A DNA stretch of 64,000 bases from an uncultured Pelagibacteraceae bacterium (lineage in GTDB: Bacteria; Pseudomonadota; Alphaproteobacteria; Pelagibacterales; Pelagibacteraceae), in NCBI GenBank assembly GCA_902634325.1, contig CACPJP010000003.1, positions 1 to 64,000 of the forward strand, written 5' to 3'. Positions 30,530 to 41,024 of the stretch are shown piece by piece (position 1 is the stretch's first letter; each line of letters starts with the position of its first letter). The translations under genes and the position numbers were made by a program. The notes beneath the pieces are model-generated. The model did no database searches. It was given only the letters and a program-made list of their open reading frames with translations, and was not told where the DNA came from.

Positions 30530-31226
30530 TTTTAATTTGATCTATTTTTATCAATTCCTCGCCAGGATTAAAAATTTCAGTTTTCTTCCAACCTTTTAAT
30601 TTTAAAAACTCTTCAATTTTTTTACTTATACACATAACTATGCAGTGTGTCATCAATTCAGCAAGAGAGTATTTTCTAACTATCTCATCAAAACTTTCGG
30701 CGCTTCTTTTAGAGTAAATAAGCGCAATATTTGCTGGATATTTTTTTATTAAGTCCATATTTTCTTTGTTGAGGTCTGTAATCTTGGTAGAAGTGTAGTT
30801 TATAATTTTACTTATTTTAAAACCCTCTTCTGTAAGCTCCTTGTCTAATTCGTAGGAAATAATATCTCCACATAAATAAGCTAAATTTTTAATATTTTTT
30901 TCTGAATTTATAATTATATTTTTAAGAGCATTCACTGTACCAGACGCGGCAACAGTATTGTTAAAACCTTTGAGCCTTAAGGATCTTTCTGTAAGATTCC
31001 CAACACAAAAACATTTTATGTTTTTGTCATCATTTTTTAATTTTAAAAACCTGACTGCATTTGCACTGGTAAATATTAATCCGTTATAATCTTTTGTATT
31101 TATTGGTTCCATGTTTGCAGAAGCAATACTTAAAGTTGGTATATGAATTACTTTGTGTCCTGATGAAAAAAAATTCATCATAAGATCCTCGGAATCTATT
31201 AATGGCCTAGTAAAAATTATATTCAT
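30522..31226 (-). CDS. hemD: Uroporphyrinogen-III synthase
   Basis: RPLIDSEDL, GLIFTSANAVRF, IALIYSKRSAESF; adjacent to hemC. Confidence 0.88.
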   Translation of the reverse strand: MNIIFTRPLIDSEDLMMNFFSSGHKVIHIPTLSIASANMEPINTKDYNGLIFTSANAVRFLKLKNDDKNIKCFCVGNLTERSLRLKGFNNTVAASGTVNALKNIIINSEKNIKNLAYLCGDIISYELDKELTEEGFKISKIINYTSTKITDLNKENMDLIKKYPANIALIYSKRSAESFDEIVRKYSLAELMTHCIVMCISKKIEEFLKLKGWKKTEIFNPGEELIKIDQIKNG

Positions 31227-32143
31227 CTTTTTTTAGTAAAACTATTTCCAGACTTTTTTAAAATTTCTTCACCCGCTAATTTTCCAAGTAACTGTGATTG
31301 ATTTGATTTACCTAATTTCATAACATTAAAAACTTTCTGCCCATCATCAGAGAAGAGCTGTGCATTAAGTTCTATGCTATCTTTTTTTAAAATTGCAGAG
31401 CAGCCTACTGCAGTATCACAATCTCCGCCCAAAGTTTTTAAAAAACTCCTTTCAGCCAAAGCACATATTTCTGTTTCATTGTGGTTAATTTTTTTTAAAA
31501 TTTTCTTAGTATATTGATCATCCTCTCTGCACTGAACAGCAATTACTCCTTGCCCAGCTGTCGGGATAAAGTCTTTTATTGAAAATGTTTCTTTTACATA
31601 TTTTTCTAGATTCAACATTTTTAAACCCGCCAAAGCCAATATCGCGCCATCAAATTCTCCTGCTTCAACTTTTTTTATTCTTGTATCTACATTGCCTCTA
31701 ATATTCTCAACTTTAATATTTTTGTTAAACAACTTTAATTGAAGCTCTCTCCTTCTTGAACTTGAACCAATTTTCCCATTATCTAATTTTGATAATTTTT
31801 CAAATTTTTTGGAAACAAAAGACTCTCTTGGATCATTCCTTTCTATATAAGCCTGAATGATGAGCCCTTTTGTTTCGATAGAGTCCATATCTTTTAAAGA
31901 ATGAACAGCAATATCAATTTCTCTTTTGATCAACTTATCTTCAATTTCTTTACAAAATAAATTTTTTCCTCCAATTTCAGATATTTTTTTATTCTGAAAT
32001 AAATCTCCTGAAGTTTTAATAGTTTCTATTGTTATTTTTTTACCTGCTGCTAGGTCAATATTCGATATTAAATCTTTAACTTTGTTGGCATAAGCCAGTG
32101 AAAGTTTGCTACCTCTTGAGCCTATAGTTATTTTATTATTCAT
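31223..32143 (-). CDS. hemC: Porphobilinogen deaminase
   Basis: IGSRGSKLSLAYA, AVHSLKDM, GGDCDTAVG cofactor-Cys region. Confidence 0.96.
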   Translation of the reverse strand: MNNKITIGSRGSKLSLAYANKVKDLISNIDLAAGKKITIETIKTSGDLFQNKKISEIGGKNLFCKEIEDKLIKREIDIAVHSLKDMDSIETKGLIIQAYIERNDPRESFVSKKFEKLSKLDNGKIGSSSRRRELQLKLFNKNIKVENIRGNVDTRIKKVEAGEFDGAILALAGLKMLNLEKYVKETFSIKDFIPTAGQGVIAVQCREDDQYTKKILKKINHNETEICALAERSFLKTLGGDCDTAVGCSAILKKDSIELNAQLFSDDGQKVFNVMKLGKSNQSQLLGKLAGEEILKKSGNSFTKKR

Positions 32144-32181
32144 TTATCTATAAAGATATATATTTTATAATATCTAATTTA

Positions 32182-33258
32182 ATGAAAAAAAAACTTACTT
32201 TTTTAGGAATTGAAACTAGCTGTGACGAAACAGCTGCATCAGTAGTACAGGAAAATGGAGATAGTGTTGCAAAAGTTTTGTCTAATGTAGTTTCCAGTCA
32301 AATCAAAGAGCATGAAAAATTTGGGGGTGTGGTCCCGGAAATTGCAGCCAGAGCACATGTTGAAAATATTGATTTTATTATTCAACAAGCCTTGGATAAG
32401 AGCAAAAAAAAGATTGAAGATATAGATGGCATAGCCGCAACAGCAGGACCAGGATTAATTGTGTGTTTAAATGTTGGCTATAATATTGGAAAAAGTTTGG
32501 CAGCTTTTAGTGAAAAACCTTTTTTATCAATAAATCATCTTGAGGGACATGCGTTAAGCCCTGGTATAGAAAACAAAATGTCTTTTCCATATTTATTGTT
32601 ATTAGTTTCTGGCGGACATTCTCAATATTTAATAGTCAAAGACGTAAATAATTATAAACAAATAGGAACAACGATTGATGATGCTGTTGGGGAAGCTTTT
32701 GACAAAACTGCAAAAGTTTTAGGTTTAGGTTATCCAGGAGGACCACAAATTGAAAAATTTGCAAAATTAGGGGATAAAGATACTTATAACTTGCCTGAAC
32801 CAATTATAAATAGAGCGGGATGTAATCTTTCTCTTGCTGGACTCAAAACTGCTGTTCTTAGAAAATCTAAAGAACTTACTTCAGACAATGAAAGATATAA
32901 TTTGGCCGCTTCTTTTCAGGAAACAATAAACAAAATTCTATCAAAAAAAACTAAGGTGGCTATGGAAAAATTTAGAATGGAAATATCAGACGGTTCTTTA
33001 AGACCATTTGTTGTTGCAGGAGGGGTTGCTGCAAATGAAACTATAAGAAAAAATTTAAGAGAATTATCCAAAAAAATGGATTTCAATCCTATTTTCCCTT
33101 CAAAAGAATTTTGTGGCGACAATGCTGCTATGATTGCTTGGGCAGGCATTCAAAGATATAACAAAAAACTTTTTAGTGTTAAAAACGAAAACGTTCGATC
33201 TAGGTGGCCGCTAGATGATAATGCTCCTTTTTTAAAAGGACCAGGTTTAAAATTATAA
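32182..33258 (+). CDS. tsaD: tRNA threonylcarbamoyladenosine biosynthesis protein TsaD
   Basis: LGIETSCDETAASVV, NHLEGHALSPG, SGGHSQYLIV, GGVAANETIR. Confidence 0.97.
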   Translation: MKKKLTFLGIETSCDETAASVVQENGDSVAKVLSNVVSSQIKEHEKFGGVVPEIAARAHVENIDFIIQQALDKSKKKIEDIDGIAATAGPGLIVCLNVGYNIGKSLAAFSEKPFLSINHLEGHALSPGIENKMSFPYLLLLVSGGHSQYLIVKDVNNYKQIGTTIDDAVGEAFDKTAKVLGLGYPGGPQIEKFAKLGDKDTYNLPEPIINRAGCNLSLAGLKTAVLRKSKELTSDNERYNLAASFQETINKILSKKTKVAMEKFRMEISDGSLRPFVVAGGVAANETIRKNLRELSKKMDFNPIFPSKEFCGDNAAMIAWAGIQRYNKKLFSVKNENVRSRWPLDDNAPFLKGPGLKL

Positions 33259-33678
33259 ATGAAATATTGGTTACTTAAAACCGAACCGGATGAATGGTCT
33301 TGGAAAGATCAGGTTAAGAAAAGCGAAAGGGGAGTTGTTTGGGATGGTGTAAGAAATTTTCAAGCAAGAAATAATCTGAAGGGAATGGATATTAATGATC
33401 TGTGTTTTTTTTATCATACAGGAAAAGAAAAAAAAATTGTTGGGGTTGTTAAAGTCATTAAAAAATATTTCGATGACAAAAGTGATAAAACAGGAAACTT
33501 TGGGTCCATAATGGTTCGATCTTACAAAAAATTTGAGCTACCAGTTACGTTGAAAGATATTAAAAAGCATAGGTTTTTAATGCATCTATCCCTTGTTAAA
33601 CAATCAAGATTATCTGTTATGAACATCGATTCAAAAAGCTGGAAAATTATATGTAAGATGGGTAAAATAAATCTCTGA
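33259..33678 (+). CDS. EVE domain-containing protein
   Basis: [14 protein letters not shown] ... [28 protein letters not shown]. Confidence 0.93.
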   Translation: MKYWLLKTEPDEWSWKDQVKKSERGVVWDGVRNFQARNNLKGMDINDLCFFYHTGKEKKIVGVVKVIKKYFDDKSDKTGNFGSIMVRSYKKFELPVTLKDIKKHRFLMHLSLVKQSRLSVMNIDSKSWKIICKMGKINL

Positions 33679-33697
33679 ATTTACAATTGGATTAGTC

Positions 33698-35764
33698 ATG
33701 GCTAAAAGAAAGAAAAAGAAAAGAAAAAAGAAGACAAAAAAGAGAAATAAGAAAAAAAGAAGAAAATCACGAAAAAAAATTAAAGTAGTAAAAAAGAAGA
33801 AATCATCTAAAGAAACTGTAGACTCTGATGGTAACTCTGTCTTTAAAGTTTCGGAAGCTTGGGCAAAACAAGCCTACGTAAATAAAGCTCAATACGAAAA
33901 AAAATATAAATTATCTCTTAGAGATAATGAGGGTTTTTGGAAAAGAGAGGGAAAAAGAATAACTTGGATAAAACCTTACACAAAAGTAAAAGACGTTAAG
34001 TACAGCAAGCAGGAAGTAAACATAAAATGGTATTATGATGGAACTTTAAATGCTTCTGCAAACTGTATAGACAGGCATTTAGAAAAAAAAGGTAACAAAA
34101 CTGCAATTATTTGGGTAGGAGATGATCCAAGTGACTCCAAAAAAATAACATATAAAGAACTTCACAAAAATGTTTGTAAAGCAGCTAATGGTTTAAGAAG
34201 TATTGGTATTCAAAAGGGCGACAGAGTAACTATTTATTTAACAATGATTCCAGAGTTAGCATATATAATGTTAGCTTGTGCTAGAATTGGAGCAGTACAT
34301 TCCATAATATTTGGGGGTTTTTCTCCTGACTCAATTGCAACAAGAATAAATGACTGTGAATCAGATTATGTTGTTACAGCTGATGAAGGAGTTCGTGGCG
34401 GTAAAATAATACCTCTTAAAAAAATCGCTGATGAGGCCATGATGCAGTGTCCTAATGTAAAGAAATGTATTGTTGTTAAAAGAACTGGAAATCAGGTAGA
34501 TTGGAACAGTGAACGAGATGTGTCTTACGAAGAAATAACATCAAAAATTTCTGATAAGTGTCCTCCTGAGGAAATGAATGCGGAAGATCCCCTTTTCATT
34601 CTTTATACATCTGGTTCAACTGGAAAACCTAAAGGAGTTTTACATACAACTGGTGGCTACATGGTTTATGCATCAATGACTCACCAATATATTTTTGATT
34701 ACAAAAATAGGGACGTTTATTGGTGTACTGCTGATATTGGGTGGGTTACGGGTCATAGCTACATAATTTATGGTCCCTTATCAAATGGAGCTACAACAAT
34801 AATGTTCGAAGGCGTACCAAATTACCCGGATAGTTCCAGATGGTGGCAGATAGTCGATAAGTATAAAGTTAATATTTTTTATACAGCTCCTACAGCAATA
34901 AGGGCATTAATGCGAGAAGGTGATGCTCCTGTTAAAAAAACTAGCCGTAAATCACTCAAACTTTTAGGCACAGTAGGCGAACCAATAAATCCTGAAGCTT
35001 GGATGTGGTACTACAAAACCGTAGGGGAAAAGAAATGTCCCATAGTAGATACTTGGTGGCAAACAGAAACGGGCGGTATTTTAATTTCACCACAACCTGG
35101 AGCTATAAATTTAAAACCTGGCTCTGCCACAAAGCCATTTTATGGAATCAGACCTGTAATCGTTGATGAGTCTGGAAGAATATTAAAAGGTGCCTGCAAA
35201 GGAAGATTATGCATGGCGCAATCTTGGCCTGGCCAAATGAGAACCGTTTATGGAGATCATCAAAGATTTATAGATACTTATTTTTCACAATTTGATGGAA
35301 AATATTTTACAGGAGACGGATGTAAACGAGACAAAGATGGATACTACTGGATTACCGGTAGAGTAGACGATGTTATTATTGTATCAGGACACAATTTAGG
35401 AACAGCAGAAATTGAAAGTGCTTTTGTAGCTCATACAAAAGTTGCGGAAGCTGCTGTAGTTGGTTTTCCTCATGAGATCAAAGGTAATGGACTCTACTGC
35501 TATGTCACCTTGAATGCTGGAGAAAATCCTAGCGGAGATTTAGAAAGAGAACTTAAACTTTGGGTCAGAAAACAAATCGGTCCAATAGCAACACCAGACC
35601 ATGTACAATTTTCATCTGGTTTACCAAAAACTAGATCTGGAAAAATTATGAGGCGTATTTTAAGAAAAATTGCTGCTAATGAACATCACAATTTAGGTGA
35701 TACCACAACCTTAGCAGATCCTTCCGTTGTGGATTCATTGGTAGAAAACAGAAAAATTAAATAG
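33698..35764 (+). CDS. acs: Acetyl-CoA synthetase with Lys/Arg-rich N-terminal extension
   Basis: [49 protein letters not shown]; basic first ~45 residues. Confidence 0.95.
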   Translation: MAKRKKKKRKKKTKKRNKKKRRKSRKKIKVVKKKKSSKETVDSDGNSVFKVSEAWAKQAYVNKAQYEKKYKLSLRDNEGFWKREGKRITWIKPYTKVKDVKYSKQEVNIKWYYDGTLNASANCIDRHLEKKGNKTAIIWVGDDPSDSKKITYKELHKNVCKAANGLRSIGIQKGDRVTIYLTMIPELAYIMLACARIGAVHSIIFGGFSPDSIATRINDCESDYVVTADEGVRGGKIIPLKKIADEAMMQCPNVKKCIVVKRTGNQVDWNSERDVSYEEITSKISDKCPPEEMNAEDPLFILYTSGSTGKPKGVLHTTGGYMVYASMTHQYIFDYKNRDVYWCTADIGWVTGHSYIIYGPLSNGATTIMFEGVPNYPDSSRWWQIVDKYKVNIFYTAPTAIRALMREGDAPVKKTSRKSLKLLGTVGEPINPEAWMWYYKTVGEKKCPIVDTWWQTETGGILISPQPGAINLKPGSATKPFYGIRPVIVDESGRILKGACKGRLCMAQSWPGQMRTVYGDHQRFIDTYFSQFDGKYFTGDGCKRDKDGYYWITGRVDDVIIVSGHNLGTAEIESAFVAHTKVAEAAVVGFPHEIKGNGLYCYVTLNAGENPSGDLERELKLWVRKQIGPIATPDHVQFSSGLPKTRSGKIMRRILRKIAANEHHNLGDTTTLADPSVVDSLVENRKIK

Positions 35765-35766
35765 TT

Positions 35767-36378
35767 TTATTTCAAGTTAAATCTACTTGTTAATCTTTTA
35801 AAATCATCTTGTACATTATTCCATTTTAACAACATTGAATTAAGTACAATTTTTTTATCTAATTTTTTTAATTCATCTGCAATAGGTGACCAATGATAAA
35901 GCTCATTACTACTGTACTCAAAGGGTTTTAAACTACAATGGTTCATCCAATTTATTTGTTGGTACCTTGAATTAAACTCTTTTGTTGCCCTTTCGTATGC
36001 TTCTGAATGCATCCCATTGGCTTTTTCTGTATTTAAAATTTCAAAAAAAACTTTGTTTGCTTCTTCTGTTTTGGAAAAATTTCTTTCTTTATATAAAAAA
36101 GAAAAACAAAAAAATGTACAATCAACTAAAGAAGCCGAATATACATACCATTTAGCGATATTGATTGAATTTAAAAAATCTTTATCTTCAAACATCAATA
36201 CATGCTTTGCTCCCATTCTTGTTTTTAAATATCCATACAAGGTCATTTGACTGACAAGGGAAGATTGTTCTTGAATAAAATTTTTGACCTGTCCCAAGGA
36301 CTTTATTTGACGATATTTTGCAAACATCCTTTTTAGAGGAAACAGGTATTTTTGTATATCTTTAAGATTCAATTTCAC
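35767..36378 (-). CDS. Conserved-looking hypothetical protein, 203 aa
   Basis: Full-length ORF filling the space between acs and the symporter operon; no family recognised. Confidence 0.65.
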   Translation of the reverse strand: MKLNLKDIQKYLFPLKRMFAKYRQIKSLGQVKNFIQEQSSLVSQMTLYGYLKTRMGAKHVLMFEDKDFLNSINIAKWYVYSASLVDCTFFCFSFLYKERNFSKTEEANKVFFEILNTEKANGMHSEAYERATKEFNSRYQQINWMNHCSLKPFEYSSNELYHWSPIADELKKLDKKIVLNSMLLKWNNVQDDFKRLTSRFNLK

Positions 36379-36519
36379 GTTGTATTGCTAAAACTATCAA
36401 ACTATTTTCCTTATTAAAAGGGTATCATATTAGGCCTTTATTGGGTTTTTTAACTTTTAATTGATGCTGTATTGGATATGCTCCCGCCATTAACTCTTAA
36501 TAAACAAGGGAGGAAAGAC

Positions 36520-36780
36520 ATGTCAAACAAAGAAGCGCATTGGACGAAGACTAGAAACCATATGTGGGTTACATTGGCGATCTGGTTCTTCTTCTCAATA
36601 GTAATATTTATGTTCGGTGAGTCGGTTAATCAAGCATCGTTTCTTGGTTATCCATTAGCTTATTATATGTCAGCGCAGGGATCACTTCTTGCGTTCGTAA
36701 TTTTAATCTTTTGGTTTGCTAATAAACAGGAGAAAATCGACGACGATCACGGATATGGTGGCGAAAGGGAGGATGACTAA
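36520..36780 (+). CDS. DUF4212-like sodium/substrate symporter small subunit; start revised to MSNKEAHW
   Basis: Strong SD GGGAGGAAAG just upstream of ATG 36520; two-TM protein coupled to an SSS large subunit. Confidence 0.88.
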   Translation: MSNKEAHWTKTRNHMWVTLAIWFFFSIVIFMFGESVNQASFLGYPLAYYMSAQGSLLAFVILIFWFANKQEKIDDDHGYGGEREDD

Positions 36781-38615
36781 TGTTTAAAGGTGGTTTTATA
36801 CAAAACCTTCCTAAGATCTACGGTTTATACACTGGTGGATTCATAGTTTTCATCTTATTGATGGCAATTTTGGAATCAGCTGGTGTTAGCGCAGCGAACA
36901 TAGGAATTATGTTTGTGGCCTTTACAGTGTGTATATATGCATTGATCGGTTACTTATCTAGAACTATTCAAGTTGACGCTTATTATGTAGCGGGAAGACA
37001 AGTACCAACGGTATTTAATGGAATGGCGACAGCAGCTGACTGGATGTCAGGTGCATCGTTCGTTGCAATGGCTGGTGGTATTTATTTTGGTGGCTATACT
37101 TACATGGCATTCTTAGTTGGATGGACTGGTGGATACGTATTAGTATCAACTCTTCTAGCACCATACTTAAGAAAATTTGGTTGTTATACTGTGCCAGACT
37201 TTATTGGAACTAGATACGGCGGAACTCTACCGAGATTCTGTGCAACACTAGTGCTAGTATTGGCTTCATTCACTTACGTGACTGCACAAATTAACGCTAC
37301 TGGAACAATTGCATCAAGAGCTTTACAAATTCCATTTGAACTTGGAGTTTGGGTTGGTCTAATTAGTATTTTATTGTGCTCTATGTTAGGTGGTATGAGA
37401 GCTGTAACTTGGACGCAAGTAGCTCAGTATATCGTTTTAATTATAGCGTACTTAATCCCAATATTTTGGATGGGTAATAAGTTAGGAAACATATTCCCAC
37501 ACTTAATGTTAGGTGATGAAGTTCAGCGTTTAGCTGCTCTTGAAGCAGAATACGGTCTAGTTAAAAACAGTGCTGCGGACATTAAATCTGCGGGTGTACC
37601 AGGTGGATTAAAATATATTTCTAATCCTCACTCTGCTGTACCTGCTGGTGGAATGGCTGTATGGAAATACTTATCGCTTGCGATCTGTATGATGGTTGGA
37701 ACTGCATCGTTACCTCATATCTTAATGAGATACTTTACAACTCCTTCTGTTAAATCAGCAAGAAAATCAGTGGCTTGGTCACTGTTCTTTATCTTCTTGC
37801 TTTATTTCTCAGCACCTATGTTAGCGACACTATCTAAACTACAGTTAATGGATCCAAACTTACCTACTGCGATTATTGGTAAATCAATATCAGAGGTTCA
37901 AAGTATTGCATGGGTTCAAAACTGGATGTCAGTAAAACAAGTATTTATTGCTGACTTCAACGGTGATGGAATATTACAGTTGAACGAATGGTTTATGAGA
38001 GGTGACGTAGTAGTATTAGCGACTCCTGAAGTTGCTGGATTACCTTACGTTATTTCTGGATTAGTTGCTGCAGGAGGTATGGCTGCTGCCATGTCAACTG
38101 CCGATGGATTAGTTTTGGCGATATCAAACTGTTTATCACATGATATCTATTACAAAATAATCGATCCAAAAGCTGATGTTAGAAAAAGGCTGATCGTAGC
38201 TCGTGTACTTCTAGTAGTTATCGGTGCTCTAGGTGCTTATATCGCATCAATGAGACTTACTGGTATATTAGGAGCAGTAGCTTGGGCATTCGACTTTGCA
38301 ATGTCAGGCTTATTCTTCCCACTTGTACTTGGTGTATGGTGGAAGAGAGCTAACACAGCTGGTGCGGTTGCAGGAATACTTGGAGGTTTAGCTGCTGGTA
38401 CAGCATATCTAATTTATGTTGGACCTAAATTTATGGCAAACACTCCTTGGCTTGGAATTGACCACTTAAGATTTGGTATCATTGGAGCTTCAGTAAGCTT
38501 AATTGCTATGGTTGTAGTAAGCTTAATGACTAAAGCACCTAGTGCTGCCACTCAGAAGATGGTTGATGACGTTAGAGTACCTAGCGGAAGAGCTATTCTT
38601 GGAAAACAACACTAA
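36780..38615 (+). CDS. Sodium:solute symporter large subunit (VC_2705/ActP-like)
   Basis: SSS motifs DAYYVAGRQVPTVFNGMATAADWMSGASF, GLVAAGGMAAAMSTADGLVLAISNCLSHD. Confidence 0.93.
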   Translation: MFKGGFIQNLPKIYGLYTGGFIVFILLMAILESAGVSAANIGIMFVAFTVCIYALIGYLSRTIQVDAYYVAGRQVPTVFNGMATAADWMSGASFVAMAGGIYFGGYTYMAFLVGWTGGYVLVSTLLAPYLRKFGCYTVPDFIGTRYGGTLPRFCATLVLVLASFTYVTAQINATGTIASRALQIPFELGVWVGLISILLCSMLGGMRAVTWTQVAQYIVLIIAYLIPIFWMGNKLGNIFPHLMLGDEVQRLAALEAEYGLVKNSAADIKSAGVPGGLKYISNPHSAVPAGGMAVWKYLSLAICMMVGTASLPHILMRYFTTPSVKSARKSVAWSLFFIFLLYFSAPMLATLSKLQLMDPNLPTAIIGKSISEVQSIAWVQNWMSVKQVFIADFNGDGILQLNEWFMRGDVVVLATPEVAGLPYVISGLVAAGGMAAAMSTADGLVLAISNCLSHDIYYKIIDPKADVRKRLIVARVLLVVIGALGAYIASMRLTGILGAVAWAFDFAMSGLFFPLVLGVWWKRANTAGAVAGILGGLAAGTAYLIYVGPKFMANTPWLGIDHLRFGIIGASVSLIAMVVVSLMTKAPSAATQKMVDDVRVPSGRAILGKQH

Positions 38616-38633
38616 ATAAAATTATTTTATTAT

Positions 38634-38664
38634 AAAAGGGGCGATTTATTCGCCCCTTTTTTTT
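38634..38664 (+). terminator. Rho-independent terminator after symporter operon
   Basis: AAAAGGGGCGA-tttat-TCGCCCCTTTT followed by a T run. Confidence 0.92.
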
Positions 38665-38700
38665 GCTTTAAGCAGTCAATTTCACATGCTAACTTAATTT

Positions 38701-39036
38701 ATGCCAATTTGGGTATTAACTGTAGATTATGTCCTGGGAATCATTATGTGGACACTAATAGGAAGATCCGCAATGAATATTTTCCAAAGAGAGGATTCGA
38801 ATTTCTTTTTTATGAAAGCTTTTGTTAAGCTAACTAACCCTATCCTAAAACTCTTTGAATTTATTACTCCTAGTTTTTTAATACCAATTTTTGTACCATT
38901 ATACGTTGCATGGTTCTTTTATATGATTAGATTTTATGCAATGCCTTATATTTTGGGCTATGATGTAATGGGTATGCTTTCATTTCCATTAGAAAGTGAT
39001 ATTTCTAAAGAAATATATCGTCTATTTAATAGATAA
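38701..39036 (+). CDS. Small membrane protein (YggT-like topology), unknown
   Basis: 111-aa ORF, hydrophobic, ...FVKLTNPILKLFEFITPSFL... Confidence 0.6.
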   Translation: MPIWVLTVDYVLGIIMWTLIGRSAMNIFQREDSNFFFMKAFVKLTNPILKLFEFITPSFLIPIFVPLYVAWFFYMIRFYAMPYILGYDVMGMLSFPLESDISKEIYRLFNR

Positions 39037-39042
39037 TTTAAA

Positions 39043-40974
39043 ATGACAGGGAAACTTTATATTTTGGGAATTTTTTTAACCTTGTATTGGGGTTTTTGTC
39101 TTCTTATAGGTTTTAAAAATCAAAAAAAAATCATATCTCCAGTTGACTTTTTTATATTTGGTAGACAACTTCCAAGTTGGGCTTTCTTTGCTATTGCAAC
39201 AAGTACAGTTTTTTCTGGTTGGATATTTTTTTTACACCCAAGTTTAATTTTTACAAATGGATTTCCTTATTCGGTCACATCTTTATTCATAATTGCAATC
39301 CCATTAGTTGGGATACTTTTTTCTAAAAGACAGTGGATGCTATCAAAAAGATTTGGATTTGTAACTCCTTCAGAAATGATTTCAATATATTTTAAAAGTG
39401 ATATTTTGAGAGTATTAATAGTTATTATAACTTTAGGTTTTGCAATACCTTTTATCGGAATGCAATTATCCCTGGGGGGATTATTGATAAATATTCTTTC
39501 AGATAATTTAATCGGTACTGGTTCTGCGGCTATTTTATTAGGAGGAATAATTACAGTTTATTTAAGCACCGGGGGAATTAAATCAATTATTTATATTGAT
39601 TCAATTCAATTTTTATTAATAGTTTTCGGGATAATTTGTGTCGGTTTTGTTGTGTATGAATTAGTTGGGGGCTGGAGTCTTTTAAATGAAAGTTTATCAA
39701 GAATTGCAAACTTAAAAGTAAATTTATTTAATTCTAAAGAAACTTATAATTCCTATCTCGCTATTCCAGGAACAATAAAAATTGTTGAAATACTAAACGA
39801 AAGTTTATCCTATAATGGAATATGGACTTCGTCGATGATATTTACTTTTGTTTTTGCATTAACTGGGATGCAAATGTCTCCCAATATGTCCATGCTAACT
39901 TTTGCAAGCAAAGAAGTTCAATATTTTGGTACACAACAAATCTGGTTTTCTGCTTTTTTAATAGGATTTTTATTAATTTTTTTCACAACAGCAATTGGTA
40001 TTGGAGCAACATTGCTAGGAGGGAATAATTTTATTAATGAAAGCGGGAATAATATTTCAAATATTTTACCTCCAACAATGTATCCTAACGAGGCCATAAG
40101 CTTAGTTCCTAATTTAATTAACCTTGTTGGGGAATACTCTTATGTCTTTTTTGGAATTTTGGCACTTTGCGCAATTGCATCTGTTCAGGCAACAAGTTCT
40201 TTATATTTAACTACAAGCGCAATAGTAACAAGAGATATATTAAAGAAATTTTTTGTTAAAAATTTGAACAACCAACAACAAATTTTTTCTTCTAGAATTG
40301 CTTTAATGTTGGTCTTTATTTCTTCCTTGAGTTTGTCGATTATATCTGGTGGAAAAATTATTGATCTCGGAAGCTTTGCTCTATCTATAGCTTGCCAAAT
40401 GCTTGTACCATTAATTGCGATATGTTACTTCTCGTGGTTTACTAAACAAGGCGTCTCATGTGGAATTATTGTGGGAATAATTACAGTAATTTTTACTGAA
40501 AGTATTGGTAAAAATCTTTTTGGTGATCTTATAGTTTGGAATAAGTGGCCACTGACAATTCACTCTTCTGCATGGGGAATATTTTTTAATTTAGTTAGTG
40601 CATCTATTATATCTTTCATCACACAGGAAACTAAAGAAACCAACCATAAGAGAAAGTTTCATGATTTTATTGAAGAAAATAAAAACTATTCTTTAACAAG
40701 AAGAAGTTTAAAACCAAGCGCATTGATAATTTTGATTGCCTGGCTATTTTTTGCTTTGGGACCCGGGGTTATAATGGGAAATGAATTGTTTGGTAAACCA
40801 GTTAATGTGGAAAGTTGGTCCTTTGGTATGCCATCTATTTGGGTATGGCAAATAGTATTTTGGATACTTGGGGTTTTATTGATTTGGTTTTTGGCTATAA
40901 AAATGGAAATGTCTACTTCTCCTCCAAAAACTATAATTTCACAAACAGATGATATTGGTAGCAGTTATAGGTGA
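39043..40974 (+). CDS. Sodium:solute symporter family protein (second SSS)
   Basis: SPVDFFIFGRQLPSWAFFAIATSTVFSGWIFF; long multi-TM protein. Confidence 0.88.
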   Translation: MTGKLYILGIFLTLYWGFCLLIGFKNQKKIISPVDFFIFGRQLPSWAFFAIATSTVFSGWIFFLHPSLIFTNGFPYSVTSLFIIAIPLVGILFSKRQWMLSKRFGFVTPSEMISIYFKSDILRVLIVIITLGFAIPFIGMQLSLGGLLINILSDNLIGTGSAAILLGGIITVYLSTGGIKSIIYIDSIQFLLIVFGIICVGFVVYELVGGWSLLNESLSRIANLKVNLFNSKETYNSYLAIPGTIKIVEILNESLSYNGIWTSSMIFTFVFALTGMQMSPNMSMLTFASKEVQYFGTQQIWFSAFLIGFLLIFFTTAIGIGATLLGGNNFINESGNNISNILPPTMYPNEAISLVPNLINLVGEYSYVFFGILALCAIASVQATSSLYLTTSAIVTRDILKKFFVKNLNNQQQIFSSRIALMLVFISSLSLSIISGGKIIDLGSFALSIACQMLVPLIAICYFSWFTKQGVSCGIIVGIITVIFTESIGKNLFGDLIVWNKWPLTIHSSAWGIFFNLVSASIISFITQETKETNHKRKFHDFIEENKNYSLTRRSLKPSALIILIAWLFFALGPGVIMGNELFGKPVNVESWSFGMPSIWVWQIVFWILGVLLIWFLAIKMEMSTSPPKTIISQTDDIGSSYR

Positions 40975-41024
40975 TTAAATATTTTTTTGACATCTAATTA
41001 TTTAAAACTATAAATAAATTAGAT

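Noticed and set aside
39822-40028. Plus-strand ORF 39822..40028 inside the second SSS symporter
   Set aside because: Out-of-frame ORF wholly within a strongly supported longer gene; Cys/Phe-rich composition looks like a frame artefact
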